Of a stretch of 64,000 nt of DNA, positions 1 to 8,393 are shown in pieces. A model generated the notes under the pieces. It was not told the origin of the DNA. It was given only the letters and a program-made list of their open reading frames with translations, and ran no database searches. The DNA is from Desulfolinea sp050305405 (lineage in GTDB: Bacteria > Chloroflexota > Anaerolineae > Anaerolineales > Villigracilaceae). Positions within the stretch are counted from its first letter, which is position 1. Every line of letters starts with the position of its first letter. The DNA lies in assembly GCA_050305405.1 (NCBI GenBank), contig JBNLFG010000006.1:1-64000 (forward strand), written 5' to 3'. A program made the translations under genes and the position numbers.

Positions 1-578
<578 letters not shown>

Positions 579-650
579 ATGTGGAGAACTTGATACTTTT
601 CCTCGGCAAATATAGTCAGTTATTATTCAGGACTTTCATTCGTGAAATAG

Positions 651-772
651 TCCCTTGGTGATTGGAGCGATGAGGATACACCCGGTTACATCTCGAACCC
701 GGCAGTTAAGCTCATCAGCGCCGATGGTACTTGGGGGGTGACCCCCCGGGAGAGTAGGTCATTGCCAAGGGA
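651..772 (+). rRNA. rrf: 5S ribosomal RNA
   Basis: About 75 bases after 23S rRNA. The terminal helix is visible as TCCCTTGG (651-658) pairing with CCAAGGGA (765-772), and the internal region has the typical 5S order (CACCCGG-TTACATCTCGAACCCGG-CAGTTAAG). The length of about 122 is slightly above the common 117-120. A T-rich run follows immediately (774-786), so the 3' helix may also help end rRNA transcription. No tRNA lies in the 23S-5S spacer. Confidence 0.95.
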
Positions 773-1128
773 CTTTTCTTTTTTTATAGTTCAAAGCGGG
801 GACGTGCGGGGACTTGGGTTTGTTACCGTTTTGCGGTATTTACCTCAAGATGGGCAGTTTTTTACTAACGGAATCGGCTTTATTACACGAGCGAACCGTT
901 CCATCTTTCCTTCACTCTTCCCAGCCTTTTATTTATATAGTATACTGCTTTGCGTTTCTGGTATCTTATTTTTATCCTTAACAAGCTGTGGTCGAGGAGT
1001 GTATACCGAAGATTGGTATGCGACAGTTGATATTATTACTTGGTAAGAAGACCCTCGACTGTGTTTATCTGTCAGTCGGGTTTTTGTTTTAAAAGGTATT
1101 ATCCCTTCTTTGGAAGGAGGTGAAAGAA
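773..1128 (+). other. rRNA to rpsU spacer without a credible gene
   Basis: This 356-base stretch holds no protein that I can support; the frame at 738-1046 starts inside 5S rRNA and looks random. A weak promoter-like pair TTAACA (978-983) and TATACC (1002-1007) with an 18-base spacer could drive rpsU-infA. A terminator-like hairpin follows at 1054-1090. The rest shows no repeat or known RNA motif. Confidence 0.5.
1054..1090 (+). terminator. Terminator or attenuator upstream of rpsU
   Basis: An 8-bp stem (1054-1061 with 1073-1080, CGACTG/CAGTCG core, one G-U pair) with an 11-base loop is followed by TTTTTGTTTT. It ends only about 40 bases before the rpsU start. It either ends the rRNA transcript or attenuates rpsU-infA transcription. 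Confidence 0.6.
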
Positions 1129-1320
1129 ATGGCTGTTGTAAAACTACGTGCGAATGAATCGCAAGAACAACTTTTGAAACGTTTTCGTAAGAAGGTTGTT
1201 AAGAGTGGTGTTTTGAGCACGGTGCGTAACAAACGTTGGTTTGTTTCCCGTACCGAGCAGCGCCGCTTGGAAAAGAAGAAAGCTGTACGCCGCTTGAAGC
1301 GACGTCGGCCGAGTTACTAG
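1129..1320 (+). CDS. rpsU: 30S ribosomal protein bS21
   Basis: A 63-residue basic protein beginning MAVVKLRANESQEQLLKRF, the normal start of bS21, with an Arg/Lys-rich tail ending KRRRPSY. The family sits on the 30S platform near the anti-Shine-Dalgarno sequence and takes part in initiation. I chose ATG 1129 rather than the in-frame GTG at 1120, because GGAAGGAGG (1112-1120) is a strong ribosome binding site 8 bases before it and the family starts MA/MP-V. infA follows after 21 bases, so two initiation-related genes share a transcript. Confidence 0.93.
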   Translation: MAVVKLRANESQEQLLKRFRKKVVKSGVLSTVRNKRWFVSRTEQRRLEKKKAVRRLKRRRPSY

Positions 1321-1341
1321 AGATTGAGATCGGATTTATAT

Positions 1342-1581
1342 ATGGCAAAAAGTGAAGATAAGATCAAGTTTGAAGGTTTGGTGATTGAAGCGTTGCCCGG
1401 CACGCAGTTTCGTGTGAAATTGGAAAATGGCCACGAAGTGCTGGCTTACCTTTCAGGAAAGATGCGTAAGTATTATATTCGTATCTTGCTGGGAGATCGG
1501 GTACAGGTAGAGATGTCGCCTTACGATCTTACTCGTGGACGGATTACCTATCGCTATAAAAAGGGACGCCCTGCCATTTAG
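1342..1581 (+). CDS. infA: Translation initiation factor IF-1
   Basis: A 79-residue S1/OB-fold protein starting MAKSEDKIKFEGLVIEALPG, with the conserved core LENGHEVLAYLSGKMRKYYIR and a GDRV/EMSPYDLTRGRITYR end. IF-1 binds the ribosomal A site and helps IF-2 and IF-3 in initiation. The length is slightly over the usual 72. ATG 1342 is preferred over the TTG at 1324, which adds residues foreign to the family. The ribosome binding site is weak (purine-rich GAGATCGGA around 1326-1334), suggesting coupling to rpsU. In many bacteria infA sits in the ribosomal-protein operons with rpmJ; here it is paired with rpsU. Confidence 0.93.
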   Translation: MAKSEDKIKFEGLVIEALPGTQFRVKLENGHEVLAYLSGKMRKYYIRILLGDRVQVEMSPYDLTRGRITYRYKKGRPAI

Positions 1582-1591
1582 TTTTCTAAGA

Positions 1592-1652
1592 AATGCTCGC
1601 TTGCGGGCATTTTTCTTTTTGTATGTGTAAGCATTTTTCGGCTTACTTTTCT
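1592..1652 (+). terminator. Tandem terminators after infA
   Basis: First hairpin: AATGCTCGC/GCGGGCATT (1592-1611) followed by TTTTCTTTTT. Second hairpin: GTAAGC (1627-1632) with GCTTAC (1641-1646), followed by TTTTCTG. Together they end the rpsU-infA transcript. Confidence 0.75.
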
Positions 1653-1674
1653 GTTTGTATGTTTAGGTAATAAA

Positions 1675-1703
1675 AAAACTCCTCCCGCTTTGGGAGGAGT
1701 TTT
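1675..1703 (-). terminator. Terminator of nifJ (bidirectional)
   Basis: A perfect 12-bp stem AAAACTCCTCCC / GGGAGGAGTTTT with a 5-base loop lies 26 bases beyond the nifJ stop on the minus strand. Runs of A on its left and T on its right let it work in both directions between the convergent infA and nifJ. Confidence 0.85.
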
Positions 1704-1728
1704 TGCTTTAAAGTGAGTCTAGAGAGAG

Positions 1729-4700
1729 TTATTCTTCTTTTTCGTAGTGCATTGCTGCCATTTGCTCGTAAAGTTTCCAGCGAGCCTGGACATCGTCTTG
1801 TGCAGCTTTCATCAAGGTCTCGGCGCGGCTTTCGTCGTTCTGAGTTAGAACGCGATAGCGGGCTTCATTGTAGGCAAAGTCTGAGACCGGGATGGACGGG
1901 GCTTTCGAATCCAGCTTGAGCGGGTTCTTTCCATCTTCGATGTTGGCCGGATTGTAACGGTAGAGCGGCCACAAACCAGATTTGACGAGCAATTTCTGCT
2001 GGCTGAGACCGTCTTTCATGTCGTAGCCATGGGCAATGCAGTGGCTGTATGCCAGAATGATGGAGGGCCCATCGAAGGCATCTGCTTCGCGGAAGGCGCG
2101 CAGGGTCTGGATGTCGCTGGCGCCCATGGCAACCTGTGCAACATAGACGTAGCCGTAGGACATGGCGATCATGCCGAGGTCTTTGCGGGCGATGTCTTTG
2201 CCGTTGGCAGCGAATTTTGCAACAGCTGCAAGCGGAGTGGCTTTGGATGACTGCCCACCAGTGTTTGAGTAGACCTGGGTGTCCATGACGAGGATGTTGA
2301 CATTACGTCCGGAAGCGAGCACGTGGTCGAGACCACCGTAACCGATGTCGTATGCCCAACCGTCACCACCGACGATCCAGACGCTCTTCTTGACGAGTAC
2401 GTCTGCAATGCTGATCAGGTCACGGGCTTTGAGATCGTTGTTGCCTTTGAGCTTTTCTTTGAGTTGTTCAACGCGAGCACGCTGGGCTTGGATGCCTTCT
2501 TCTTCGGTCTGATCGGCGTTGAGCAGCGCGTCGACGAGCTCCTGCCCAATGGTGTCTTTTAGCGTGACCAATAACTCACGGGCATATTCGCTCTGTTTGT
2601 CAATGGTCAAGCGCATACCAAGTCCGAACTCGGCATTATCTTCAAAGAGGGAGTTAGACCATGCGGGTCCGCGTCCTTCGTTGTTGTGAGTCCAGGGGGT
2701 GGTGGGCAGGTTGCCGCCATAGATGGAGGAACAGCCAGTCGCGTTGGCAACAATGGTGCGGTCGCCGAAGAGTTGGGTCATCAATTTGATGTAGGGAGTC
2801 TCGCCACAGCCTGCGCAAGCGCCAGAGAATTCAAAGAGCGGTTGCAAGAGCTGCGAGTTCTTGATGGTGCCGAGATTCATTTGGGTCCGGTCAGCTTCAG
2901 GGATAGACAGGAAGAAATCCCAATTGGATTTTTCGGTAGCACGGATCGGGGGCTGGGGTGCCATATTGAGCGCTTTGCGTTCCGGATCCTGCTTGTCTTT
3001 TGCAGGGCAGACTTCAACACAAAGCTGGCAGCCGGTGCAGTCTTCGGGAGCAACCTGAATGGTGTATTTGTGTTCGGGGAACTCTTTGAATTTTGCATCG
3101 AGGCTCTTGAAGGTCTCGGGGGCAGTATCAAGGAGGGCCGGTTCATAAACTTTTTGGCGGATGACTGCGTGCGGGCAAACGAAGGTGCATTTACCGCATT
3201 GGATGCAGAGATCCTCTTCCCAGACGGGGATATCAAGCGTAAGGTTGCGTTTTTCCCACTGCGTGGTGCCAGAGGGATAGGTGCCATCGGAGGGCATGGC
3301 GCTGACGGGCAGGTCGTTACCATTGCCTTCAATCATCTTGCCGAGCACGTCGCGTACAAAATCAGGAGATTCGGCAGGGACGGGCAGGCGACGGGTCAGC
3401 TTGCTGCTGATCGTGTCGGGGTAGTTGACTTCATGCAGGTGCGCAAGCGCCTGATCGACAGCAGCGTAGTTCTTTTGAACAATTGCTTCACCACGTTTGC
3501 TGTAGGTCTTCTTGATGGCAGTCTTGATCGCTGCGATGGCATCATCTTTGGGCAGTACGCCGCTGATGGCAAAGAAACAGGTCTGCATAATTGTGTTGAT
3601 GCGCACACCCATGCCGGTTTTGCCAGCAACTTCGTACCCATCAATAACGTAAAACTTCAGTTTCTTTTCAATAATGGTCTTTTGATCTTCTTGCGGAATC
3701 TGATCCCAAACTTCATCGGGACCAAATGTGCTGTTTAGCAGGAAAACCGCGCCAGGCATGGCGAATTTGAGCATATCGATCTGCTCAAGGAAGTTGAACT
3801 GGTGGCAAGCTACGAAATTCGCTTTGGTGATCTCATAAGGGGCGCTGATCGGGTCAGGGCCAAAACGCAGATGCGAAATTGTCTTTGCACCTGCTTTGCG
3901 GGAGTCGTATACAAAGTGACCTTGTGCAAAGTTTTCGGTTTCCTCACCGATGATCTTGATCGAGTTCTTGTTTGCACCGACGGTGCCATCGGAACCCAGA
4001 CCGAAGAAGAGCGCGCGGATGGTGTTTTCGCCTTCGATGGAGAAGTTTGCGTCATAGTCTACGCTGGTATTGGTGACATCATCCATGATACCGACTGTGA
4101 AGTGATTCTTCGGGGCATCTTTTGCCATTTCATCGAAGACACCTTTGACCATTGCAGGAGTAAATTCTTTGGATGAAAGGCCGTAGCGCCCGCCAATAAC
4201 ATTCGGCATCGCAGCAAAAGGTGCGCTACCGTCACCGAGACCTTCGTTGAAGGCCGTGACGACATCCTGGTAAAGCGGTTCGCCGGTTGCGCCGGGTTCT
4301 TTTGTGCGGTCGAGGGTAGCAACTACTTTAACGGTAGCAGGCATAACGTCAAGGAGGTGTTTCACCGAGAAGGGGCGATATAAGCGAACTTCGATAACAC
4401 CAAGTTTCTCGCCTTGCGCGTTGAGATACTTTACGGTCTCAGCAACGGCTTTGCCGCCGGATCCTAAAATAACGATCACACGCTCGGCATCCGGAGCGCC
4501 AATATAATCGAAGATGTTGTACTTGCGTCCAACCTGCGCAGCGAATTTATCCATCGTTTCTTGAACGATTTCAGGACAAATATCGTAATACGAATTGACA
4601 CTTTCACGAGCCTGGAAGAAAACATCCGGGTTTTGAGCAGTACCACGAATAACAGGATGATCCGGTGAAAGACCGCGTGCACGGTGTTCGTGTACTAAAT

Positions 4701-5292
4701 CATCATCGATCATGGCGCGAATATCTTCGTCAGCCAAAATTTCGATCTTGTTGATCTCATGTGAAACACGGAAACCCTCGAAGAAGTGCACGAAGGGTAC
4801 ACGCGATTTCAAGGTGGCGGCTTGAGCGATCAAAGCAAAGTCATGCGCTTCCTGCGTAGAGCCGGAAGAAAGCATGGCGAAGCCAGAAGAGCGAACGCCC
4901 ATAACATCCGAGTGATCACCGAAGATGGAGAGTGCCTGTGCGGCGATAGAGCGGGCAGCCACATGGAAAACGGTGGATGTCAATTCGCCAGCGATCTTGT
5001 ACATATTCGGCAGCATCAAAAGCAAGCCCTGTGATGCCGTAAAAGTGGTGGTCAGTGAACCGGTTTGCAGTGCACCATGCACGGCCCCGGCAGCGCCACC
5101 TTCAGCTTGCATTTCAACGACGAGCGGGGTGGTTCCCCAAATATTTTTCTGCCCAACGGCAGACCACGCATCGGCCAACTCACCCATTGGGGTGGACGGC
5201 GTGATGGGGTAGATAGCGATTACCTCATTAGTGCGATGCGCGATATTGGCGGTAGCTTCATTACCGTCAATTGTTGCAATCTTTCGTTCCAT
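1729..5292 (-). CDS. nifJ: Pyruvate:ferredoxin (flavodoxin) oxidoreductase
   Basis: A one-polypeptide PFOR of 1187 residues, the usual length. It oxidatively decarboxylates pyruvate to acetyl-CoA with TPP and passes electrons through iron-sulphur clusters to ferredoxin or flavodoxin, in the cytoplasm. Visible parts in order: pyrimidine-binding domain with YPITPSTPM near residue 28, transketolase-C-like and gamma domains, a 2x[4Fe-4S] ferredoxin domain (CIQCGKC near 694, CTGCQLCVEVCP near 749), then the TPP domain with CAGCGE (near 824), GCSSIYGG (near 852) and GDGWAYDIG (near 974) ahead of the SNTGGQ loop. I start it at ATG 5292, preceded by AAGGAG, not at the upstream in-frame ATG 5328, because the family starts at MERKIATIDGNEA. 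It suggests an anaerobic or fermentative lifestyle. A palindrome sits directly upstream. Confidence 0.97.
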   Translation of the reverse strand: MERKIATIDGNEATANIAHRTNEVIAIYPITPSTPMGELADAWSAVGQKNIWGTTPLVVEMQAEGGAAGAVHGALQTGSLTTTFTASQGLLLMLPNMYKIAGELTSTVFHVAARSIAAQALSIFGDHSDVMGVRSSGFAMLSSGSTQEAHDFALIAQAATLKSRVPFVHFFEGFRVSHEINKIEILADEDIRAMIDDDLVHEHRARGLSPDHPVIRGTAQNPDVFFQARESVNSYYDICPEIVQETMDKFAAQVGRKYNIFDYIGAPDAERVIVILGSGGKAVAETVKYLNAQGEKLGVIEVRLYRPFSVKHLLDVMPATVKVVATLDRTKEPGATGEPLYQDVVTAFNEGLGDGSAPFAAMPNVIGGRYGLSSKEFTPAMVKGVFDEMAKDAPKNHFTVGIMDDVTNTSVDYDANFSIEGENTIRALFFGLGSDGTVGANKNSIKIIGEETENFAQGHFVYDSRKAGAKTISHLRFGPDPISAPYEITKANFVACHQFNFLEQIDMLKFAMPGAVFLLNSTFGPDEVWDQIPQEDQKTIIEKKLKFYVIDGYEVAGKTGMGVRINTIMQTCFFAISGVLPKDDAIAAIKTAIKKTYSKRGEAIVQKNYAAVDQALAHLHEVNYPDTISSKLTRRLPVPAESPDFVRDVLGKMIEGNGNDLPVSAMPSDGTYPSGTTQWEKRNLTLDIPVWEEDLCIQCGKCTFVCPHAVIRQKVYEPALLDTAPETFKSLDAKFKEFPEHKYTIQVAPEDCTGCQLCVEVCPAKDKQDPERKALNMAPQPPIRATEKSNWDFFLSIPEADRTQMNLGTIKNSQLLQPLFEFSGACAGCGETPYIKLMTQLFGDRTIVANATGCSSIYGGNLPTTPWTHNNEGRGPAWSNSLFEDNAEFGLGMRLTIDKQSEYARELLVTLKDTIGQELVDALLNADQTEEEGIQAQRARVEQLKEKLKGNNDLKARDLISIADVLVKKSVWIVGGDGWAYDIGYGGLDHVLASGRNVNILVMDTQVYSNTGGQSSKATPLAAVAKFAANGKDIARKDLGMIAMSYGYVYVAQVAMGASDIQTLRAFREADAFDGPSIILAYSHCIAHGYDMKDGLSQQKLLVKSGLWPLYRYNPANIEDGKNPLKLDSKAPSIPVSDFAYNEARYRVLTQNDESRAETLMKAAQDDVQARWKLYEQMAAMHYEKEE

Positions 5293-5309
5293 AACGATAC
5301 TCCTTTGTT

Positions 5310-5330
5310 CAATGTACCCTAAGTACATTG
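5310..5330 (-). promoter_or_regulatory. Inverted repeat in the nifJ leader
   Basis: CAATGTAC (5310-5317) and GTACATTG (5323-5330) form a perfect 8-bp inverted repeat around CCTAA, just upstream of the nifJ ribosome binding site. It could be an operator or a short RNA hairpin near the start codon. It does not match the redox regulator Rex consensus. Confidence 0.4.
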
Positions 5331-5455
5331 CAGATTCGAAAGCTAAATTTAACTAAATAAGTGTACTCTTGTTGTCCGAATTAGGGAAGTTACCTATGAC
5401 CAAGAAATAATTGCGACTTGTCATAATCGGTTGGTAAAAGATGATGAAAAGACCA

Positions 5456-6004
5456 TTATAACGAACCTAAAAATTGACTCAGGCGAGGACGCGCCATCAG
5501 CAAAGCTGCCAGCGTTTTCGCATCTGGCATTTTGCCTGCTTCCGCTAAAGAAAAAGCCTCCGCCAGTGGAATTTTTTTCACCTGCAAAAACTCATCTTCA
5601 TCAGGGTCGAGGGGATCGAAGCGCAGCTCGGTGGCTAAAAACACCGTCATCAACTCGGTCGAATAGCCCGGAGCGAGGAAAAACTTCCCCAGTTCAACAA
5701 GCTTATCGGCCGCCATGCCCGTCTCTTCGCGTACTTCACGCGCTGCGCAGTGGAGCGGTGCTTCATCGGGGCCATCCAATGTTCCGGCGGGTAGCTCCAG
5801 TAAGTCATCTACTGCGGCGTGACGGTATTGCCGTACAAAAAGCAGGTTGCCGTCTTTGTCGATCGGTAAAAGCACCACGGAGCCGTGATGCTCTACAATA
5901 TCAAATTTTGTTGTGTGTCCATCAGGGGTACGTAAATTATCACGTCGAATCGAGAATGCACGCCCCTTGAAAATGGTTTCAGAATCAAGTAATTCGAATT
6001 TCAT
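5456..6004 (-). CDS. Nudix hydrolase, ADP-ribose pyrophosphatase type
   Basis: A 182-residue Nudix protein. The family hydrolyses ADP-ribose (and related nucleoside diphosphate sugars) to AMP and ribose 5-phosphate in the cytosol. A typical ADPRase framework is present: VEHHGSVVLLPIDKDGNLLFVRQYRHA and ELPAG before the Nudix box, whose catalytic half is AAREVREETGM. The first half of the box has one extra residue between the Gly and the Glu compared with GX5E, which slightly weakens the exact substrate call. The sequence after the box (FLAPGYSTELMTVFLA) also fits ADP-ribose pyrophosphatases. It is on the same strand as nifJ and the LysM lipoprotein but well separated from each, so a shared transcript is not certain. 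Confidence 0.88.
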   Translation of the reverse strand: MKFELLDSETIFKGRAFSIRRDNLRTPDGHTTKFDIVEHHGSVVLLPIDKDGNLLFVRQYRHAAVDDLLELPAGTLDGPDEAPLHCAAREVREETGMAADKLVELGKFFLAPGYSTELMTVFLATELRFDPLDPDEDEFLQVKKIPLAEAFSLAEAGKMPDAKTLAALLMARPRLSQFLGSL

Positions 6005-6027
6005 TTATAGCTCCAGACATAGAAACA

Positions 6028-6057
6028 CCCAAGAGAAAGAAAGTTTCTTCTCTTGGG
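6028..6057 (-). terminator. Hairpin between the LysM gene and the Nudix gene
   Basis: CCCAAGAGAA (6028-6037) pairs perfectly with TTCTCTTGGG (6048-6057). It lies just beyond the LysM gene stop on the minus strand. Only a short T tract follows, so termination may be partial. Confidence 0.5.
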
Positions 6058-6084
6058 CGCTTGGAATTACATTATTATTTTGGC

Positions 6085-6855
6085 TTAGGGAATCTGCAAC
6101 GAAGTGCCTGCCGCGATCGAGTCCGGATTTGAGATCGAGTTGGCATTTAAGATTGCTGCAGGGTCTACGTCGCCAAAATAGCAGGCTACGCCGTAAACAG
6201 TTGTGGTTTGCGGCACAACGTAGGTGACCGGATGATTGTAGCGTGAGCGATCTGACGGGAAGGCATTTCCTGTTTGCGGAATTTTCAATGTCAAACCGGG
6301 TTGATAAACACCAGCCTGTGCTGTGGTGATCCCGTTCAGGTTCAGCAATTCGCCGGGGTCAACATTGAAGCGGCGAGCGATGCAGTAAGGGAATTCACCC
6401 TTTTTCAGTGTGTAGTTTGCAGGAATATTATTCACATCCACACTGGGAACTTTTGTCGGCGCTGTGGTTGGGTCTGCTAAAACCGGCAAGGTAGGGGTAG
6501 CGGTCACAAGGGTGGTTTCTGTTGTATCTCCTGCGGTGGTGTCTGCAGGGGCTTCTGTGGTTGTTTCCGGGACTATTAATTCAGTATCGCCACCAGTAGT
6601 AGGCACCGCAGTTGCTTCCCCTGCGGCAGGTGCAGCGGCATCTGCCCCAAGCGCCTGAGCGGTTGCTGTCTGTGCTCCGGCTTCAAAAACACCTTCCATA
6701 TCAGAAGGGAGCGCGTCAGGGAATCCACCACCTTCAAGGGTAGGCGTTGCCAGGCCCTCTTCAATTGGGGCGTACGAACGTTCACAGCCTGTGCTAACCA
6801 GTGCCATGAAGATGAAGGCTGTTATTAGAATGAAAATTGATTTTTTGCGCGCCAT
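6085..6855 (-). CDS. Secreted lipoprotein with two LysM-like domains
   Basis: 256 residues. The N terminus MARKKSIFIL is followed by a hydrophobic stretch and lipobox LVSTGC, so it should be lipid-anchored on the outside of the membrane. A long Ala/Thr/Pro-rich linker (about residues 35-145) precedes a C-terminal region with LysM-like repeats: a first unit with YTLKKGEFPYCIARRFNVDP and LLNLNG, and a second, more divergent one ending ILNANSISNPD...GTSLQIP. LysM modules bind N-acetylglucosamine polymers such as peptidoglycan, so a wall-associated role is likely. Start 6855 has AGGAG 7 bases upstream, better than the in-frame upstream ATG at 6885. No catalytic domain is visible. Confidence 0.85.
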   Translation of the reverse strand: MARKKSIFILITAFIFMALVSTGCERSYAPIEEGLATPTLEGGGFPDALPSDMEGVFEAGAQTATAQALGADAAAPAAGEATAVPTTGGDTELIVPETTTEAPADTTAGDTTETTLVTATPTLPVLADPTTAPTKVPSVDVNNIPANYTLKKGEFPYCIARRFNVDPGELLNLNGITTAQAGVYQPGLTLKIPQTGNAFPSDRSRYNHPVTYVVPQTTTVYGVACYFGDVDPAAILNANSISNPDSIAAGTSLQIP

Positions 6856-7128
6856 GATGCGTCTCCTAGTAAAGAAAAAATGCACCTTCCATATTGCTTA
6901 GAACAGGTGTTTCGGGCTGATAGTAGCACAACACGATACCCCCGTCAAGACGACCAAAATGGGGATTTCAGGTAGAAAAGAGGCCCGAACAAGCATCTGA
7001 GACCATTCTTTGCTAGAAAAATGTAGAAAAGCTTTCTCGTTGTAATGATTGGCAAATATCTTTTTGTGAATTTACGCGTTTTGTGTTAGATTTGCTACCC
7101 ATTCGCTTCATATATCACTTTTTTGACT

Positions 7129-7770
7129 ATGGCTTACCCTGTTCCAGCACAAGAAACTCGTAAAGAGATCGTCATCCAAGGCTCGCGTTTTATTGCCACG
7201 CTTGCGCCTGTTTTTAGCGTGGATGAGGCCAAGGCGTTTGTAGCACGTATCCGCACTGAGTTTGGGGATGCGTCGCATCATGTCACGGCGTTTTTGGTAG
7301 GAGGGGGCAACTCGGTGATCGCACACGCCTCGGATGACGGTGAGCCTTCAGGAACAGCGGGGAGGCCGGCACTTGCCGTATTGCAGGGAAGCGGTTTGGG
7401 AGATGTTGCCGTTGTTGTTACGCGTTATTTTGGCGGAACCAAACTCGGTACCGGTGGATTGGTCAGAGCATATACCCAAGCCACTCAGGATGTCGTTTCG
7501 GCCGCTCCGCGTGCAGAAAAGGTGCTGGCGCATACCTTGCTGGTGGCGATTCCCTACGGGCTTCTGGAGCGCATCCGCCTTTTGGTGATTGCGCAAAAGG
7601 GAGAAATTCTTGATGAAGAGTTTGGCGCAGATGTGACGCTGACATTGCGTTTTCGTGCGGAGAATACGCCCGCATTTGAAGTTGGGCTTCAGGAGCTTTC
7701 GGCTGGGAAGTTGGAGCCCGAGTTGATGGAGACCGGCGAAGTTTTATACAAAGGAGCAGGAGATGTTTAG
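7129..7770 (+). CDS. YigZ/IMPACT family protein
   Basis: 213 residues, the usual size of YigZ. The UPF0029 N-terminal domain is marked by KEIVIQGSRFIATLAPV, then FLVGGG, DDGEPSGTAGRP and VVVTRYFGGTKLGTGGLVRAY, the family hallmarks. The C-terminal half is the DUF1949-type domain. Eukaryotic relatives (IMPACT) modulate translation stress signalling; the bacterial function is unsettled. Start ATG 7129 has no Shine-Dalgarno sequence. Its last codons overlap the start of the DUF47 gene by 8 bases, so it is co-translated with the phosphate-transport pair downstream, an association I cannot explain functionally. Confidence 0.9.
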   Translation: MAYPVPAQETRKEIVIQGSRFIATLAPVFSVDEAKAFVARIRTEFGDASHHVTAFLVGGGNSVIAHASDDGEPSGTAGRPALAVLQGSGLGDVAVVVTRYFGGTKLGTGGLVRAYTQATQDVVSAAPRAEKVLAHTLLVAIPYGLLERIRLLVIAQKGEILDEEFGADVTLTLRFRAENTPAFEVGLQELSAGKLEPELMETGEVLYKGAGDV

Positions 7771-8383
7771 TTTATTTAAAAAGAAACCCAATAAATTTAT
7801 TGTATTGCTGATTGAGCAAGCCGCGCTTACTTATAAAGGCGTTGAATATTTGCAGGAATACATGAAAACCCATGAGCATGAGTTGGCTGAAAAGTTAACC
7901 ATGACCGAAAAAGATGCGGATGAAGTGCGCCGTATTTTGATCGATGAGCTTAACCGGACCTTTGTGACGCCCTTTGATCGTGAAGATATTTTTGCGCTTT
8001 CGCGCGCTATCGACGATGTTTTGGATTACGCCTATAGCACTGTCTCCGAAATGGACGTGTTGAATGTCGAGCCGACCACCTTTATGATGCGGATGACCTC
8101 CCTGCTGAAGCAGGCGACTTATGAACTGTATATGGCTGCCCAGCGCCTGGAAGAACATCCTGCTGTAGCAACGGACCATGCTCAACGTGCGAAAGCCTTT
8201 GAAACGCGCGTGGAGAGAGTCTATCGTGAAGCAATTGCTGATATTTTCAGTGGCCCCGAAGATGTGCATCATGTCTTTGAGATGTTGAAGCGGCGTGAAG
8301 TTTTGCGGCATCTGAGCAATGCGGCTGACCGCGTGGATGAAGCCGGTAATTTGTTGTCGGATATTGTCGTTAAGATAGCGTAG
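7763..8383 (+). CDS. DUF47 (PhoU-like) phosphate transport accessory protein
   Basis: 206 residues, all helical, of the PhoU-related DUF47/YkaA family. Diagnostic segments are FVTPFDREDIFALSRAIDDVLDY near residues 70-90 and REVLRHLSNAADRVDEAGNLL near the C terminus; the acidic positions in these repeats bind metal clusters in PhoU relatives. Proteins of this family are encoded next to PiT transporters and are thought to regulate their activity. Here the PiT gene starts 10 bases downstream. Start ATG 7763 has GGAGCAGGAG directly upstream inside yigZ. Confidence 0.92.
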   Translation: MFSLFKKKPNKFIVLLIEQAALTYKGVEYLQEYMKTHEHELAEKLTMTEKDADEVRRILIDELNRTFVTPFDREDIFALSRAIDDVLDYAYSTVSEMDVLNVEPTTFMMRMTSLLKQATYELYMAAQRLEEHPAVATDHAQRAKAFETRVERVYREAIADIFSGPEDVHHVFEMLKRREVLRHLSNAADRVDEAGNLLSDIVVKIA

Positions 8384-8393
8384 GTGGTACAAG

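Noticed and set aside
738..1046. Open frame of 102 residues after 5S rRNA
   Set aside because: It starts inside the 5S gene, has no ribosome binding site, and its residue content looks random.
2686..3738. Long plus-strand frame (350 residues) opposite nifJ
   Set aside because: Antisense frame in a codon-biased GC-rich gene; nifJ is complete and convincing on the other strand.
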